Translations under genes and position numbers: made by a program
Notes under the pieces: model-generated
What the model saw: the letters and a program-made list of their open reading frames with translations, nothing else
What the model was told of the DNA's origin: nothing
The model's database searches: none
NCBI RefSeq assembly: GCF_024171405.1
Contig: NZ_JALJZT010000002.1
Span: 186,001 to 250,000 of the forward strand
Direction of reading: 5' to 3'
Length of the DNA stretch: 64,000 nucleotides
Source of the DNA: Qipengyuania citrea
GTDB lineage: Bacteria > Pseudomonadota > Alphaproteobacteria > Sphingomonadales > Sphingomonadaceae
In this document: in pieces, positions 35,117 to 43,185 of the stretch
Position numbering within the stretch: position 1 is the first letter of the stretch
Layout: the number at the start of each line of letters is the position of its first letter

Positions 35117-36334
35117 ATGTACGAAGAATATTATGGATTCAGCGAGCGGCCGTTCCAGCTCACGCCCGATCCGGCGTTCTATTACGAGAGCGTCACGCAC
35201 AAGAAGGCGCTGAGCTATCTCGGCTATGGCCTCAACCAGGGCGAGGGCTTCGTGGTAATCACCGGCGAAGTCGGTGCGGGCAAGTCGACGCTGGTCGCGC
35301 ATCTCAAGCAGAAGCTCGACGATGATCGCATGACCGTGGGCGAAGTGGTCACCAGCGCGCTCGACGGCGAGGAGATGATCCACGTCGCCGCGCGCAGCTT
35401 CGGGCTCGACGTCACCGGCGGCGACAAGGCCGCCGATCTCGCGGCAATCGAGCTGTTCCTGCACGAGGAAGCGCGCAACGGACGCCGCACCTTGCTGATC
35501 GTCGACGAGGCGCAGAACCTGTCGATCGGCGCGCTCGAAGAATTGCGGATGCTGTCGAACTTCCAGCTCGGGTCGCATCCGCTGCTGCAAACGCTGCTGC
35601 TAGGCCAGCCCGAATTCAAGCAGTTGCTTGCGCATTCGGACGAACTCGAACAGCTGCGCCAGCGCGTGATCGCCGCGCATCATCTGGAACCGATGCAGCC
35701 GGGCGAGATCGAACCCTATGTCATGCACCGCCTGTCGCGCGTCGGCTGGAACGAGAATCCGGAAATCGATGGCGGCATCTGGGTCAAGCTGCACAAGGCC
35801 ACCGGGGGTATCCCGCGCAAGGTCAACCAGGTGATGACCCGCCTGCTGCTGCTTGGCGCAGTCGAGGAGCAATCGGTGCTCGAGGTCGACATGCTCGAAG
35901 CGGTCGTCGAGGAAATGACCGGCGACGCGGCTCCGGCCGAGGCGCCAGCCAAGCCGCGCCCCGATCGCGAAGGTCCGGCGGCAGATGCGATTGCGCGCGC
36001 GAAGGACGAGGCACGGCAGGCATCCAACGAACTCCCTGCTGCGCCCGTTGCGGCCCCCGCCGAAGCCGGCGGGGCGCCCGACAAGGGCCTGCTCGACCAT
36101 CAGATCGAAGCCATCGAGGCGGCCTTCGCCGAGCGCGACAAGCATATGTCTGCGCTGCGCCGCGAGGTCGAGAAGCTAAGCCAGGAGCGCGCGACAGACG
36201 ATCTGCCCGCGGATGTCGACCAGCGGCTCGCGTCGATCGAGGCGCGTCTCGACGAGCAGGAGCGTTCGCTGCGCCACGTGCTGACCATGATGATCGACTA
36301 TTTCGAATCGCAGGGTTCGCGCGCTGCCGCGTAA
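35117..36334 (+). CDS. AAA ATPase, ExeA-like, XrtA system associated
   Basis: 405 residues starting MYEEYYGFSERPFQLTPDP. Walker A is GEVGAGKST (50-58), Walker B and the following segment LLIVDEAQNLS (about 130-140), with sensor QPEFKQLL and HLEPM further on. The domain resembles the ExeA/GspA secretion ATPases. The C-terminal 130 residues are low-complexity and then coiled-coil (residues about 330-390), an extension that could mediate oligomerisation or membrane-complex contacts. Lies 13 bases after the barrel gene. Inferred role: energising or organising the exopolysaccharide/PEP-CTERM machinery. Confidence 0.9.
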   Translation: MYEEYYGFSERPFQLTPDPAFYYESVTHKKALSYLGYGLNQGEGFVVITGEVGAGKSTLVAHLKQKLDDDRMTVGEVVTSALDGEEMIHVAARSFGLDVTGGDKAADLAAIELFLHEEARNGRRTLLIVDEAQNLSIGALEELRMLSNFQLGSHPLLQTLLLGQPEFKQLLAHSDELEQLRQRVIAAHHLEPMQPGEIEPYVMHRLSRVGWNENPEIDGGIWVKLHKATGGIPRKVNQVMTRLLLLGAVEEQSVLEVDMLEAVVEEMTGDAAPAEAPAKPRPDREGPAADAIARAKDEARQASNELPAAPVAAPAEAGGAPDKGLLDHQIEAIEAAFAERDKHMSALRREVEKLSQERATDDLPADVDQRLASIEARLDEQERSLRHVLTMMIDYFESQGSRAAA

Positions 36335-36350
36335 CATCGGGGAGAGCGCG

Positions 36351-37220
36351 TTGAGCGATAACACGATCGTCAACGGCCTCTCGGTCGATGTCGAGGACTG
36401 GTTCCAGGTGGGCGCGTTCGAGAACACCATTGCGCGCGAGGACTGGGACGGGCTCGAATTGCGTGTGGGCGACAATGTCGCACGCATTCTCGATCTGTTC
36501 GATGCCGCGGGGGTCAAGGCGACCTTCTTCACGCTGGGCTGGGTGGCCGAGCGTAACAAGCCGGCCATTCGCGCCATCATCGATCGCGGGCACGAGCTGG
36601 CCAGCCACGGCTATGACCACACCCGCGTGTTCACCTTCATGCGCGAGGAATTCGCCGCCGATCTCGCCAAGGCGCGCGCCATCCTCGAGGATGTCGGAGG
36701 TGCGCCAGTCACCGGCTATCGCGCGCCGAGCTTCTCGATCGATGCGCGCAACCCCTGGGCGCATGAAGTGCTGGCCGAGCATGGCTATGCCTATTCCTCT
36801 TCTGTCGCGCCGGTGGTTCACGACCATTACGGCTGGCGCGAAGCACCGCGCTTTGCGTTCAACCCGGTAGCGGGCAGCGACCTTATCGAAATCCCCGTAA
36901 CGACCGCGCTGCTGCGCGGCAGGCGGCTGGCTGCGGGCGGGGGCGGGTTCTTCCGCGTGCTTCCCTATGCGTTCAGCCGCTGGGCAATCAGGCAGGTGAA
37001 CCGCGATGGCCGGCCCGCGGTGTTCTATTTCCACCCGTGGGAAGTCGATCCAAACCAGCCGCGGGTCGCGGGGGCACCGCTGCGTTCGCGGCTGCGGCAT
37101 TACACCAATCTGTCGAAAATGGCGGATAAGCTCACCGGATTGCTCGGCGATTTCGCGTGGGGCCGGATGGATGCGCTGGCGGCGCGGGAAAAGCCGCGCA
37201 GCCTCGATTGGGCAGCATGA
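36351..37220 (+). CDS. Polysaccharide deacetylase, XrtA system
   Basis: 289 residues with a TTG start at 36351 preceded by GGGGAGAG. NodB-type catalytic blocks are SVDVEDWFQ (motif 1 with the Asp pair), HELASHGYDH (metal His pair), GYRAPSFSID (motif 3), FFRVLPY and FYFHPWEVDPNQP in the C-terminal extension characteristic of the exosortase A subfamily. It probably deacetylates the nascent or finished polysaccharide. The cellular location is not obvious, since there is no signal peptide. Its stop overlaps the next start (ATGA). Confidence 0.92.
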   Translation: MSDNTIVNGLSVDVEDWFQVGAFENTIAREDWDGLELRVGDNVARILDLFDAAGVKATFFTLGWVAERNKPAIRAIIDRGHELASHGYDHTRVFTFMREEFAADLAKARAILEDVGGAPVTGYRAPSFSIDARNPWAHEVLAEHGYAYSSSVAPVVHDHYGWREAPRFAFNPVAGSDLIEIPVTTALLRGRRLAAGGGGFFRVLPYAFSRWAIRQVNRDGRPAVFYFHPWEVDPNQPRVAGAPLRSRLRHYTNLSKMADKLTGLLGDFAWGRMDALAAREKPRSLDWAA

Positions 37221-38278
37221 AACCCCAGTCCGCCCATTGCGGCACAATTCGCCAGGCCGACCTGCACGTCCCGGCCGAAGCCGCCCGGATCGAGGCGTTC
37301 GTCGCGGAGCACGGCGCGACGCCCTTTCACCGCCCGGCCTGGCTGCTTGCGATCGAGCAGGGGACGGGCCAGCGCGCGCTTGGCCTGGTCGCCGAACGCG
37401 CAGGTGTGCTCGAAGGTTGGCTGCCGCTGACCGAGGTACGCTCGCCGCTGTTTGCTTCCGCCCTCGTGTCCAGTGCCTTTGGCGTCGGGGGCGGCCCGCT
37501 GGCCGATAACGAGACCGCTTCGCTGCTGCTATGCCGTGCGGCCGAAGAGCTGGCGCAGCGCCACGCGGTAAGCTCGGTCGAAATCCGCGGCGGCAGCGCG
37601 CCCGAAGGCTGGCAGGCGATTACCGGCAAGCACGCAAATTTCTCGCGTCCGCTGGCCACTGACCGCGAAGCCGAGTTGCTCGCCATCCCGCGCAAGGCCC
37701 GCGCCGAGGTCCGCAAATCTCTGCAGTCGCCGTTGGAAATTGTCACCGGACGCAGCGCGAACGATCTTGCGGCTTTCTACCCCTGCTATGCCGCCAGTGT
37801 GCACAACCTCGGCACGCCGGTATTTCCGCGGCAGCTGTTTGCAGCGGTGCTCGACCATTTCGGCGAGGATGCCGACATCATCACCGCGCTGCATGACGGG
37901 CAGGCCGTATCGAGCGTCTTGTCGCTCTACCATGATGGTGCGGTCATGCCGTTCTGGGGCGGGGGCGGGTTCGCCGCACGCGCACTCAAGGCAAATGAAC
38001 GGTGCTATTTCGAATTGATGGACCATGGCCGCGCGCGCGGATGCACGCGCTATGATTACGGTCGCTCGAAAATTGGCACCGGGCCGTACAAGTTCAAGAA
38101 ATGGCAGGGCTTCGAACCCGAACCGCTGACCTATTGGACGTGGACCGCGCCGGGCAGGACCGCGCGCAATATCGATCCGACCGACCAGGGCTATTCGTCG
38201 AGCATCGCGTTGTGGAAGAAACTGCCGCTTTCCGTCGCTACGCGCGTCGGGCCGTGGATTGCGCGGGGGCTCGGCTGA
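37217..38278 (+). CDS. FemAB-like protein, XrtA/PEP-CTERM system associated
   Basis: 353 residues. FemAB/GNAT-like halves with YDYGRSKIGTGPYKFKKWQGF in the C-terminal part, the conserved segment of the exosortase-associated FemAB family, and AFGVGGGPLADN, VSSVEIRGG and NLGTPVFPRQLF earlier. FemAB proteins transfer amino acids from aminoacyl-tRNA onto peptidoglycan or sugar. Here it could modify the exopolysaccharide. Starts in a four-base overlap with the deacetylase. A distantly similar gene is in the minus arm (26292-27269). Confidence 0.88.
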   Translation: MKPQSAHCGTIRQADLHVPAEAARIEAFVAEHGATPFHRPAWLLAIEQGTGQRALGLVAERAGVLEGWLPLTEVRSPLFASALVSSAFGVGGGPLADNETASLLLCRAAEELAQRHAVSSVEIRGGSAPEGWQAITGKHANFSRPLATDREAELLAIPRKARAEVRKSLQSPLEIVTGRSANDLAAFYPCYAASVHNLGTPVFPRQLFAAVLDHFGEDADIITALHDGQAVSSVLSLYHDGAVMPFWGGGGFAARALKANERCYFELMDHGRARGCTRYDYGRSKIGTGPYKFKKWQGFEPEPLTYWTWTAPGRTARNIDPTDQGYSSSIALWKKLPLSVATRVGPWIARGLG

Positions 38279-38279
38279 C

Positions 38280-39503
38280 ATGGGCGAAGTGCTGTTCCTC
38301 GCACACCGCGTGCCCTTTCCGCCCGATCGCGGCGACAAGATCCGCTCGCATCACCTGCTGGCTGGGCTGGCAAAGCTTGGCCCCGTGCATGTCGGTACCT
38401 TTGGTGAAACCGTGCAGGACATGGCGCAAAAGCCGCTGCTGGTGGAAATGGCCCGCACGCATGCGCTGATCGAGCGGAGCAAGCCGCTTCACCTTGCCGG
38501 GGTCGAGGCGCTGCTCAAGGGCAGGGCGGTCAGCCTGACCGCGTTCGATGACGAGGCGATGCACCGCTATGTCGCCAAGACGCTGGGCAACCACCGTATC
38601 GACACCATCTTCGTTTTCTCAGGCCAGATGGGGCAATATATCCCCGACAGCTTCGACGGGCGTGTCGTGTTCGACATGTGCGATGTCGATAGCGCCAAGT
38701 TCGCCGCCTATGCCGAGGCCGGCCAGCGCAAATGGATCAACCGCCGCGAAGGACGCTTGCTCGCCCGCGAGGAAGAACGGCTTGCCGCGCGCGCCGATGC
38801 CACCTTGCTGATCAGCGAAAACGAGGCGGACCTGTTCAGATCCCGGCTTACCCGGCCCGAGGCGGTCAGCCTGCATGCACTGGGCAATGGCATCGACGCG
38901 CAGTTTTTCGACCCGGGGCGCGTGAGCTCGCATCCCGACCTCGACGAGGGCGAAGGGCCGCAGATCGTCTTTACCGGGCAGATGGATTATGCGCCCAATG
39001 TCGCGGCTGCGGAGTGGATGATCGCGCATGTCATGCCTGCTTTGCGCAAGACGCATGCGCGGGCGCGCTTCCATATCGTCGGCCGCGCGCCGGTGCGCGC
39101 CTTGCGGGACCGCCATGGCGAGCACGGAGTGCGCGTCTGGGGCGAGGTAGAGGATGTGCGACCGTTCCTCAAATCCGCCGATCTGGTGGTCGCGCCGCTG
39201 CTGATCGCGCGCGGGGTGCAGAACAAGGTGCTCGAGGCGATGGCGATGGCGTGCCCGGTGGTGGCGACCCCCGGGGCGGCGACCGGGATCGACGCGGCCC
39301 ATGGCGAGCATCTGATCATCTCCTCGCCCGACCCGCAGCAATTGCTCGCTGCGATCGATCGCCTGCTTGCCGATCCGCTGCACGCGCGCGCGATGGGTGA
39401 AGCCGCGCGGCGGTTCGTCCTCGAGCGGATGAGCTGGGACAAGGTCGAAACGGAGCTTGCCGAACTGGTCCGCGGCGCCGAGTTGCCTATCGATGCAGCG
39501 TGA
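38280..39503 (+). CDS. Glycosyltransferase family 4-like, XrtA/PEP-CTERM system
   Basis: 407 residues. The N-terminus LFLAHRVPFPPDRGDKIRSH is that of the XrtA-associated glycosyltransferase family, with GT-B fold blocks VVFDMCDVDSAKFAAYA, HALGNGIDA, IVFTGQMDYAPNV and VAPLLIARGVQNKVLEAMA (donor-nucleotide Glu motif). It adds a sugar to the growing lipid-linked oligosaccharide. The sugar is not readable. The ATG at 38280 follows the previous stop by one base, and the end overlaps xrtA by 11 bases. Confidence 0.92.
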   Translation: MGEVLFLAHRVPFPPDRGDKIRSHHLLAGLAKLGPVHVGTFGETVQDMAQKPLLVEMARTHALIERSKPLHLAGVEALLKGRAVSLTAFDDEAMHRYVAKTLGNHRIDTIFVFSGQMGQYIPDSFDGRVVFDMCDVDSAKFAAYAEAGQRKWINRREGRLLAREEERLAARADATLLISENEADLFRSRLTRPEAVSLHALGNGIDAQFFDPGRVSSHPDLDEGEGPQIVFTGQMDYAPNVAAAEWMIAHVMPALRKTHARARFHIVGRAPVRALRDRHGEHGVRVWGEVEDVRPFLKSADLVVAPLLIARGVQNKVLEAMAMACPVVATPGAATGIDAAHGEHLIISSPDPQQLLAAIDRLLADPLHARAMGEAARRFVLERMSWDKVETELAELVRGAELPIDAA

Positions 39504-40476
39504 CCTGCCACTACCGCGCACCGCTGGGCGTAGCGCTCCGGGTGTGATGCTCGCTATCGCCTGGGCGGCGCTGTTCGCGCTGACCTTCGCCGAATGGCGC
39601 GCGATGGCGCATCAGTGGTGGGATATCGACACTTACAGCCATATCCTGCTTGTCCCCCCGATCATCGCCTGGCTGGTCTGGATCCGCCGCGACGAACTGG
39701 CGCGCGCCGGCGCAGCCGGATGGTGGCCGGGGCTGGCGTGGCTCGTCTTCGGGCTCGTCCTCTGGCTGGTGGGGCGGAGCCTCGACATCAACACGATCGG
39801 GCAAGGCGGCGCAGTGGTCGCCATGCAGGGCGCGGTCCTCGCGCTGTTCGGATTGCGGGCGGCCCTGATCCTCGCCTTTCCGCTCGTCTACGGCTTTCTC
39901 ATGGTCCCCGTCGGGGGCGAGATCATCCCGCAGTTGCAGATGATTACTGCCCAGATCGCGAGTGCGCTGACGCGGCTGAGCGGGATCGAGATGGTCGCGC
40001 AGGGCATCCATATCGACACCCCCGCAGGGCTGTTTATCGTCGCCGAGGAATGCGCCGGCGTGAAATTTCTGATCGCCATGCTCGCGCTTGGCCTGCTGGT
40101 CGCACATAGCTGTTTTACCAGCTGGAACAGGCGCGCGTGGTTCCTGCTGGCCTGCGTCGTTGTCCCGGTGATCGCCAACGGCATCCGCGCCTGGGCCACG
40201 ATCTTCCTCGCGCAATATGTTGGGGCAGAGGCTGCCGGCGGGTTCGACCATCTCGTCTATGGCTGGCTGTTCTTCGGGATCGTCATCGCGCTGGTCCTGG
40301 GCGCGGCATGGCGCTGGTTCGAGCGTGAGCCTGAAGACGCAGGCTGGACTGCCGACGAAGTCGCTGCCTTTCCGCTGGTTGCGCGCTGGGAAGGCCGCGC
40401 TGGCAACCCGGCTCTCGTCCTTGGTGCGATACTGCTGGCCGCAGGAAGCTTTGCCGTGCTCACGCAGCTGGGCTAG
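39493..40476 (+). CDS. xrtA: Exosortase A (XrtA)
   Basis: A polytopic membrane transpeptidase-like protease that processes proteins bearing a C-terminal PEP-CTERM sorting signal. It has 327 residues and about eight transmembrane helices. Catalytic residues are recognisable: Cys187 in EECAGVKF, Arg232 in NGIRAW and His253 in FDHLVYGW. The start ATG 39493 lies inside the end of the glycosyltransferase gene (11-base overlap). The protein stops just after a helix at about 305-325, where many XrtA proteins continue into a soluble EpsI domain. That domain is missing here. The amidotransferase gene begins 12 bases later. Confidence 0.93.
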   Translation: MQRDLPLPRTAGRSAPGVMLAIAWAALFALTFAEWRAMAHQWWDIDTYSHILLVPPIIAWLVWIRRDELARAGAAGWWPGLAWLVFGLVLWLVGRSLDINTIGQGGAVVAMQGAVLALFGLRAALILAFPLVYGFLMVPVGGEIIPQLQMITAQIASALTRLSGIEMVAQGIHIDTPAGLFIVAEECAGVKFLIAMLALGLLVAHSCFTSWNRRAWFLLACVVVPVIANGIRAWATIFLAQYVGAEAAGGFDHLVYGWLFFGIVIALVLGAAWRWFEREPEDAGWTADEVAAFPLVARWEGRAGNPALVLGAILLAAGSFAVLTQLG

Positions 40477-40488
40477 GCACGCTCGCAT

Positions 40489-42387
40489 ATGTGCGGAATT
40501 GCGGGGATTTTCCATTACGAGACGGTGAAACCGGTCGATCCCCGACGGGTCGAGCGGATGACCGATGCGCTCGGCCATCGCGGTCCCGACGGCAGCGGCG
40601 TTTGGACCGCGCCGGGTGTGGGCCTCGGGCATCGCCGGCTGTCGATCATCGACCTCGAAGGTTCGCCGCAGCCGATGCACGCCGCCGATGGCCGCGCGGT
40701 GATCTCCTTCAATGGCGAGATCTACAATTACCGCGAATTGCGCCGCGAGCTCGAACAGGGCGGGGCGCAGTTTCGCACCCATGGCGATACCGAAGTGATC
40801 CTCGCCGCATGGCAGAGATGGGGCCCCGACTGCCTCGCGCGGCTCGATGGCATGTTCGCCTTCGCGCTCTACGATCTCGACCGGCGGCAGCTGTTCCTCG
40901 CACGCGACCGGCTGGGGGTGAAACCGCTCTACCTTGCGCGGCTCGAGGGCGGGGCGCTGGCCTTCGCCAGCGAAATGAAGGGGCTGCTCGCCAACCCCCT
41001 GATGCGGCGCGAGGTCGATCCGCTGGCGATCGAGGATTACATGACCTGGGGTTATGTCCCCGATCACCGCGCAATCCTCAAGGGCGTCGAAAAGTTGCCC
41101 GCGGGTCATTTCCTGCTGCTCGAACATGGCCGCGAACCGGGGTCGCCACGCCAATGGTGGGATGTCGATTTCGCCGCGCGCGAGAAGGGGCGGACCCAGG
41201 ACCTCTCGGCGCAATTGCTCCATCTCATGCGCGAAGGCGTGACCAGCCGGATGGTTGCCGATGTACCGCTCGGGGCCTTCCTTTCGGGCGGGGTCGACAG
41301 TTCCTCGGTCGTCGCACTGATGAGCGAGGCGAGCGCGCAACCGGTCACCAGCTGTTCGATCGGCTTCGATGTCGCGAGCGTCGACGAGACGCGCCATGCG
41401 CGGCAGGTCGCCGAACTGTTCGGCACCGACCACCACGAGCGGATCGTCTCGTCCGACCAGTTCGGCGAGATAGACCGGATTGCTGCGATTTTCGACGAGC
41501 CGTTCGCCGATGCCAGCGCGCTGCCCACCTTGCGGGTGTGCGAACTCGCGCGCGAGCAGGTCACCGTGGCGCTGTCGGGCGATGGCGCGGACGAGGCTTT
41601 CGCCGGCTATCGCCGCCAGATGTTCCATGCGCGCGAGGAACAGGCGCGCTCGGTCCTGCCGCGCGCCTTGCGCGAACCGGTGTTCGGCGCGCTCGGGCGG
41701 GTCTGGCCCAAGGCCGACTGGGCGCCGCGCCCGCTGCGCGCGAAGACGACCCTGCTGTCGTTGGCCGAGAGCGGCGAGGCGGGCTATGCGCGTGCGTTGG
41801 CAATCCTCGCGCCCGAGCAGCGGCAGGCGCTTTATGGCGAGGTCCTGCTGAGGCAGCGTGGCACCTATCGCGCCGAACAGCCGCTTGAAAAGCTGATGCG
41901 CGAGGCGCCCGCAAGGAGCGGTCTCGACAGCGCGCAATATGCCGATCTCAAGTTCTGGCTGCCCGGCGATATCCTGACCAAGACCGACCGCACCAGCATG
42001 GCGGTCGGGCTCGAGGCGCGCGAGCCGCTGCTCGATCATCGGCTGATCGAATTCGGCGCCCGCTTGCCGCAGCGCCAGCGCCTGCGCGGCACCACCGGCA
42101 AATGGCTGATGAAGCACACGATGGAGCGCTATCTGCCCGAAGACATCCTCTATCGCCGCAAACAGGGCTTCGTGACCCCGCTGGCGGAGTGGTTCCGCGG
42201 TCCGCTTGCGGGAGAGGCGAGGGCGGTCGCCGCGAGCGAACTGCTTACCGGGAGCGGGTGGTTCGCCCGCAAGGCGCTGTCACGCCTCGCGGACGACCAT
42301 ATTTCCGGCCGCAGCGACCATGGCCGGGTGCTGTGGCAATTGCTGATGCTGGAGCGATCGCTCCGGCAATTGAAGCCCAGCGCCTAG
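40489..42387 (+). CDS. Asparagine synthetase-like amidotransferase, XrtA system
   Basis: 632 residues. Cys2 (MCGIAG) is the N-terminal nucleophile of the class II glutaminase. LGHRRLSIIDLEG and FNGEIYNYRELR belong to that domain. The synthetase half has the ATP pyrophosphatase loop FLSGGVDSSSVVALM, SGDGADEAFAGYRR and the C-terminal KTDRTSMAVGLEAREPLLDH. It likely amidates a carboxyl group of the exopolysaccharide or its sugar precursors. It ends the plus arm, and its TAG stop interlocks with that of the convergent pirin gene in CTAG at 42384-42387. Confidence 0.93.
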   Translation: MCGIAGIFHYETVKPVDPRRVERMTDALGHRGPDGSGVWTAPGVGLGHRRLSIIDLEGSPQPMHAADGRAVISFNGEIYNYRELRRELEQGGAQFRTHGDTEVILAAWQRWGPDCLARLDGMFAFALYDLDRRQLFLARDRLGVKPLYLARLEGGALAFASEMKGLLANPLMRREVDPLAIEDYMTWGYVPDHRAILKGVEKLPAGHFLLLEHGREPGSPRQWWDVDFAAREKGRTQDLSAQLLHLMREGVTSRMVADVPLGAFLSGGVDSSSVVALMSEASAQPVTSCSIGFDVASVDETRHARQVAELFGTDHHERIVSSDQFGEIDRIAAIFDEPFADASALPTLRVCELAREQVTVALSGDGADEAFAGYRRQMFHAREEQARSVLPRALREPVFGALGRVWPKADWAPRPLRAKTTLLSLAESGEAGYARALAILAPEQRQALYGEVLLRQRGTYRAEQPLEKLMREAPARSGLDSAQYADLKFWLPGDILTKTDRTSMAVGLEAREPLLDHRLIEFGARLPQRQRLRGTTGKWLMKHTMERYLPEDILYRRKQGFVTPLAEWFRGPLAGEARAVAASELLTGSGWFARKALSRLADDHISGRSDHGRVLWQLLMLERSLRQLKPSA

Positions 42388-43082
42388 CGCGCGTCGACCA
42401 AGACGATCTCGGCGTCGTCGAGCGCTTCGACCACGATTTCGCTCTCGCCCGTCACGGCGATCCCGTCGCGCGGCTGCGCTTCGTGCCCGTTGACCGTGAC
42501 CCGGCCCTTTGGCGCAACCAGATACTGGTGGCGTTGGCCCGAGGTGTTCCAGACCGCGCTCTGGCCTTTCGCCAGCGTCGCCGCGGCGACCTTCGCATCC
42601 GTCCGGATCGGCAGCGCATCATCGGCTTCGGCATCGCCGCTGGCGAGCACTTCGAAGCCGCCTTCGCGCGTGGCCTTGGGAAACTCGCGCTGGCCCCAGC
42701 CGGGCTGCTCACCCTGCCGATCGGGAATGATCCATATCTGGAACAGCGTGGTCGCCTCGTCCTCGCGATTCATCTCGGCATGGGTGATGCCGGTGCCCGC
42801 GCTCATCACCTGCACGTCGCCCGCGGCGGTGCGGCCTTCATTGCCCAGACTGTCGCGGTGCGTAATCGCGCCGCTGCGCACGAAGGTGACGATTTCCATG
42901 TCGCGGTGCGGGTGCGGCGGGAAACCGCTCTGCGCCGCGATCGTGTCGTCGTTCCACACGCGGATGCTGCCCCAACCCATCCGGTCGGGGTCGTGGTAAT
43001 TGGCGAAGCTGAAATGGTGCCGTGCGTCGAGCCAGCCGTGGTCGGCATGGCCAAGCGTGGCGAAGGGTCGGATATCGATCAT
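42384..43082 (-). CDS. Pirin family protein (YhaK-like)
   Basis: 232 residues in a bicupin fold. The N-terminal cupin carries the metal-site pattern GFPPHPHRDMEIVTFV with His-His and ITHAEMNRE, and GAITHRDSLGN is conserved. The short form with QHQYLVAPKGRVTVNG at the C-terminus resembles YhaK. Functions reported for relatives include quercetin oxygenase and redox sensing. The role here is unknown. It stands alone, convergent with the XrtA amidotransferase. Confidence 0.9.
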   Translation of the reverse strand: MIDIRPFATLGHADHGWLDARHHFSFANYHDPDRMGWGSIRVWNDDTIAAQSGFPPHPHRDMEIVTFVRSGAITHRDSLGNEGRTAAGDVQVMSAGTGITHAEMNREDEATTLFQIWIIPDRQGEQPGWGQREFPKATREGGFEVLASGDAEADDALPIRTDAKVAAATLAKGQSAVWNTSGQRHQYLVAPKGRVTVNGHEAQPRDGIAVTGESEIVVEALDDAEIVLVDAR

Positions 43083-43185
43083 GGTTCAGTCTCACATCGG
43101 CGGGGTGTTGACGCCGGTATGCGGGTGATGTGGGGGCGGCGCGAAAGCCGTCAAGAAACACCGATGTAACTGCCTCGCGGCCCGG

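Noticed and set aside
39511..42117. Minus-strand frame opposite xrtA and the amidotransferase
   Set aside because: Shadow, no motif, and it crosses two overlapping true genes.
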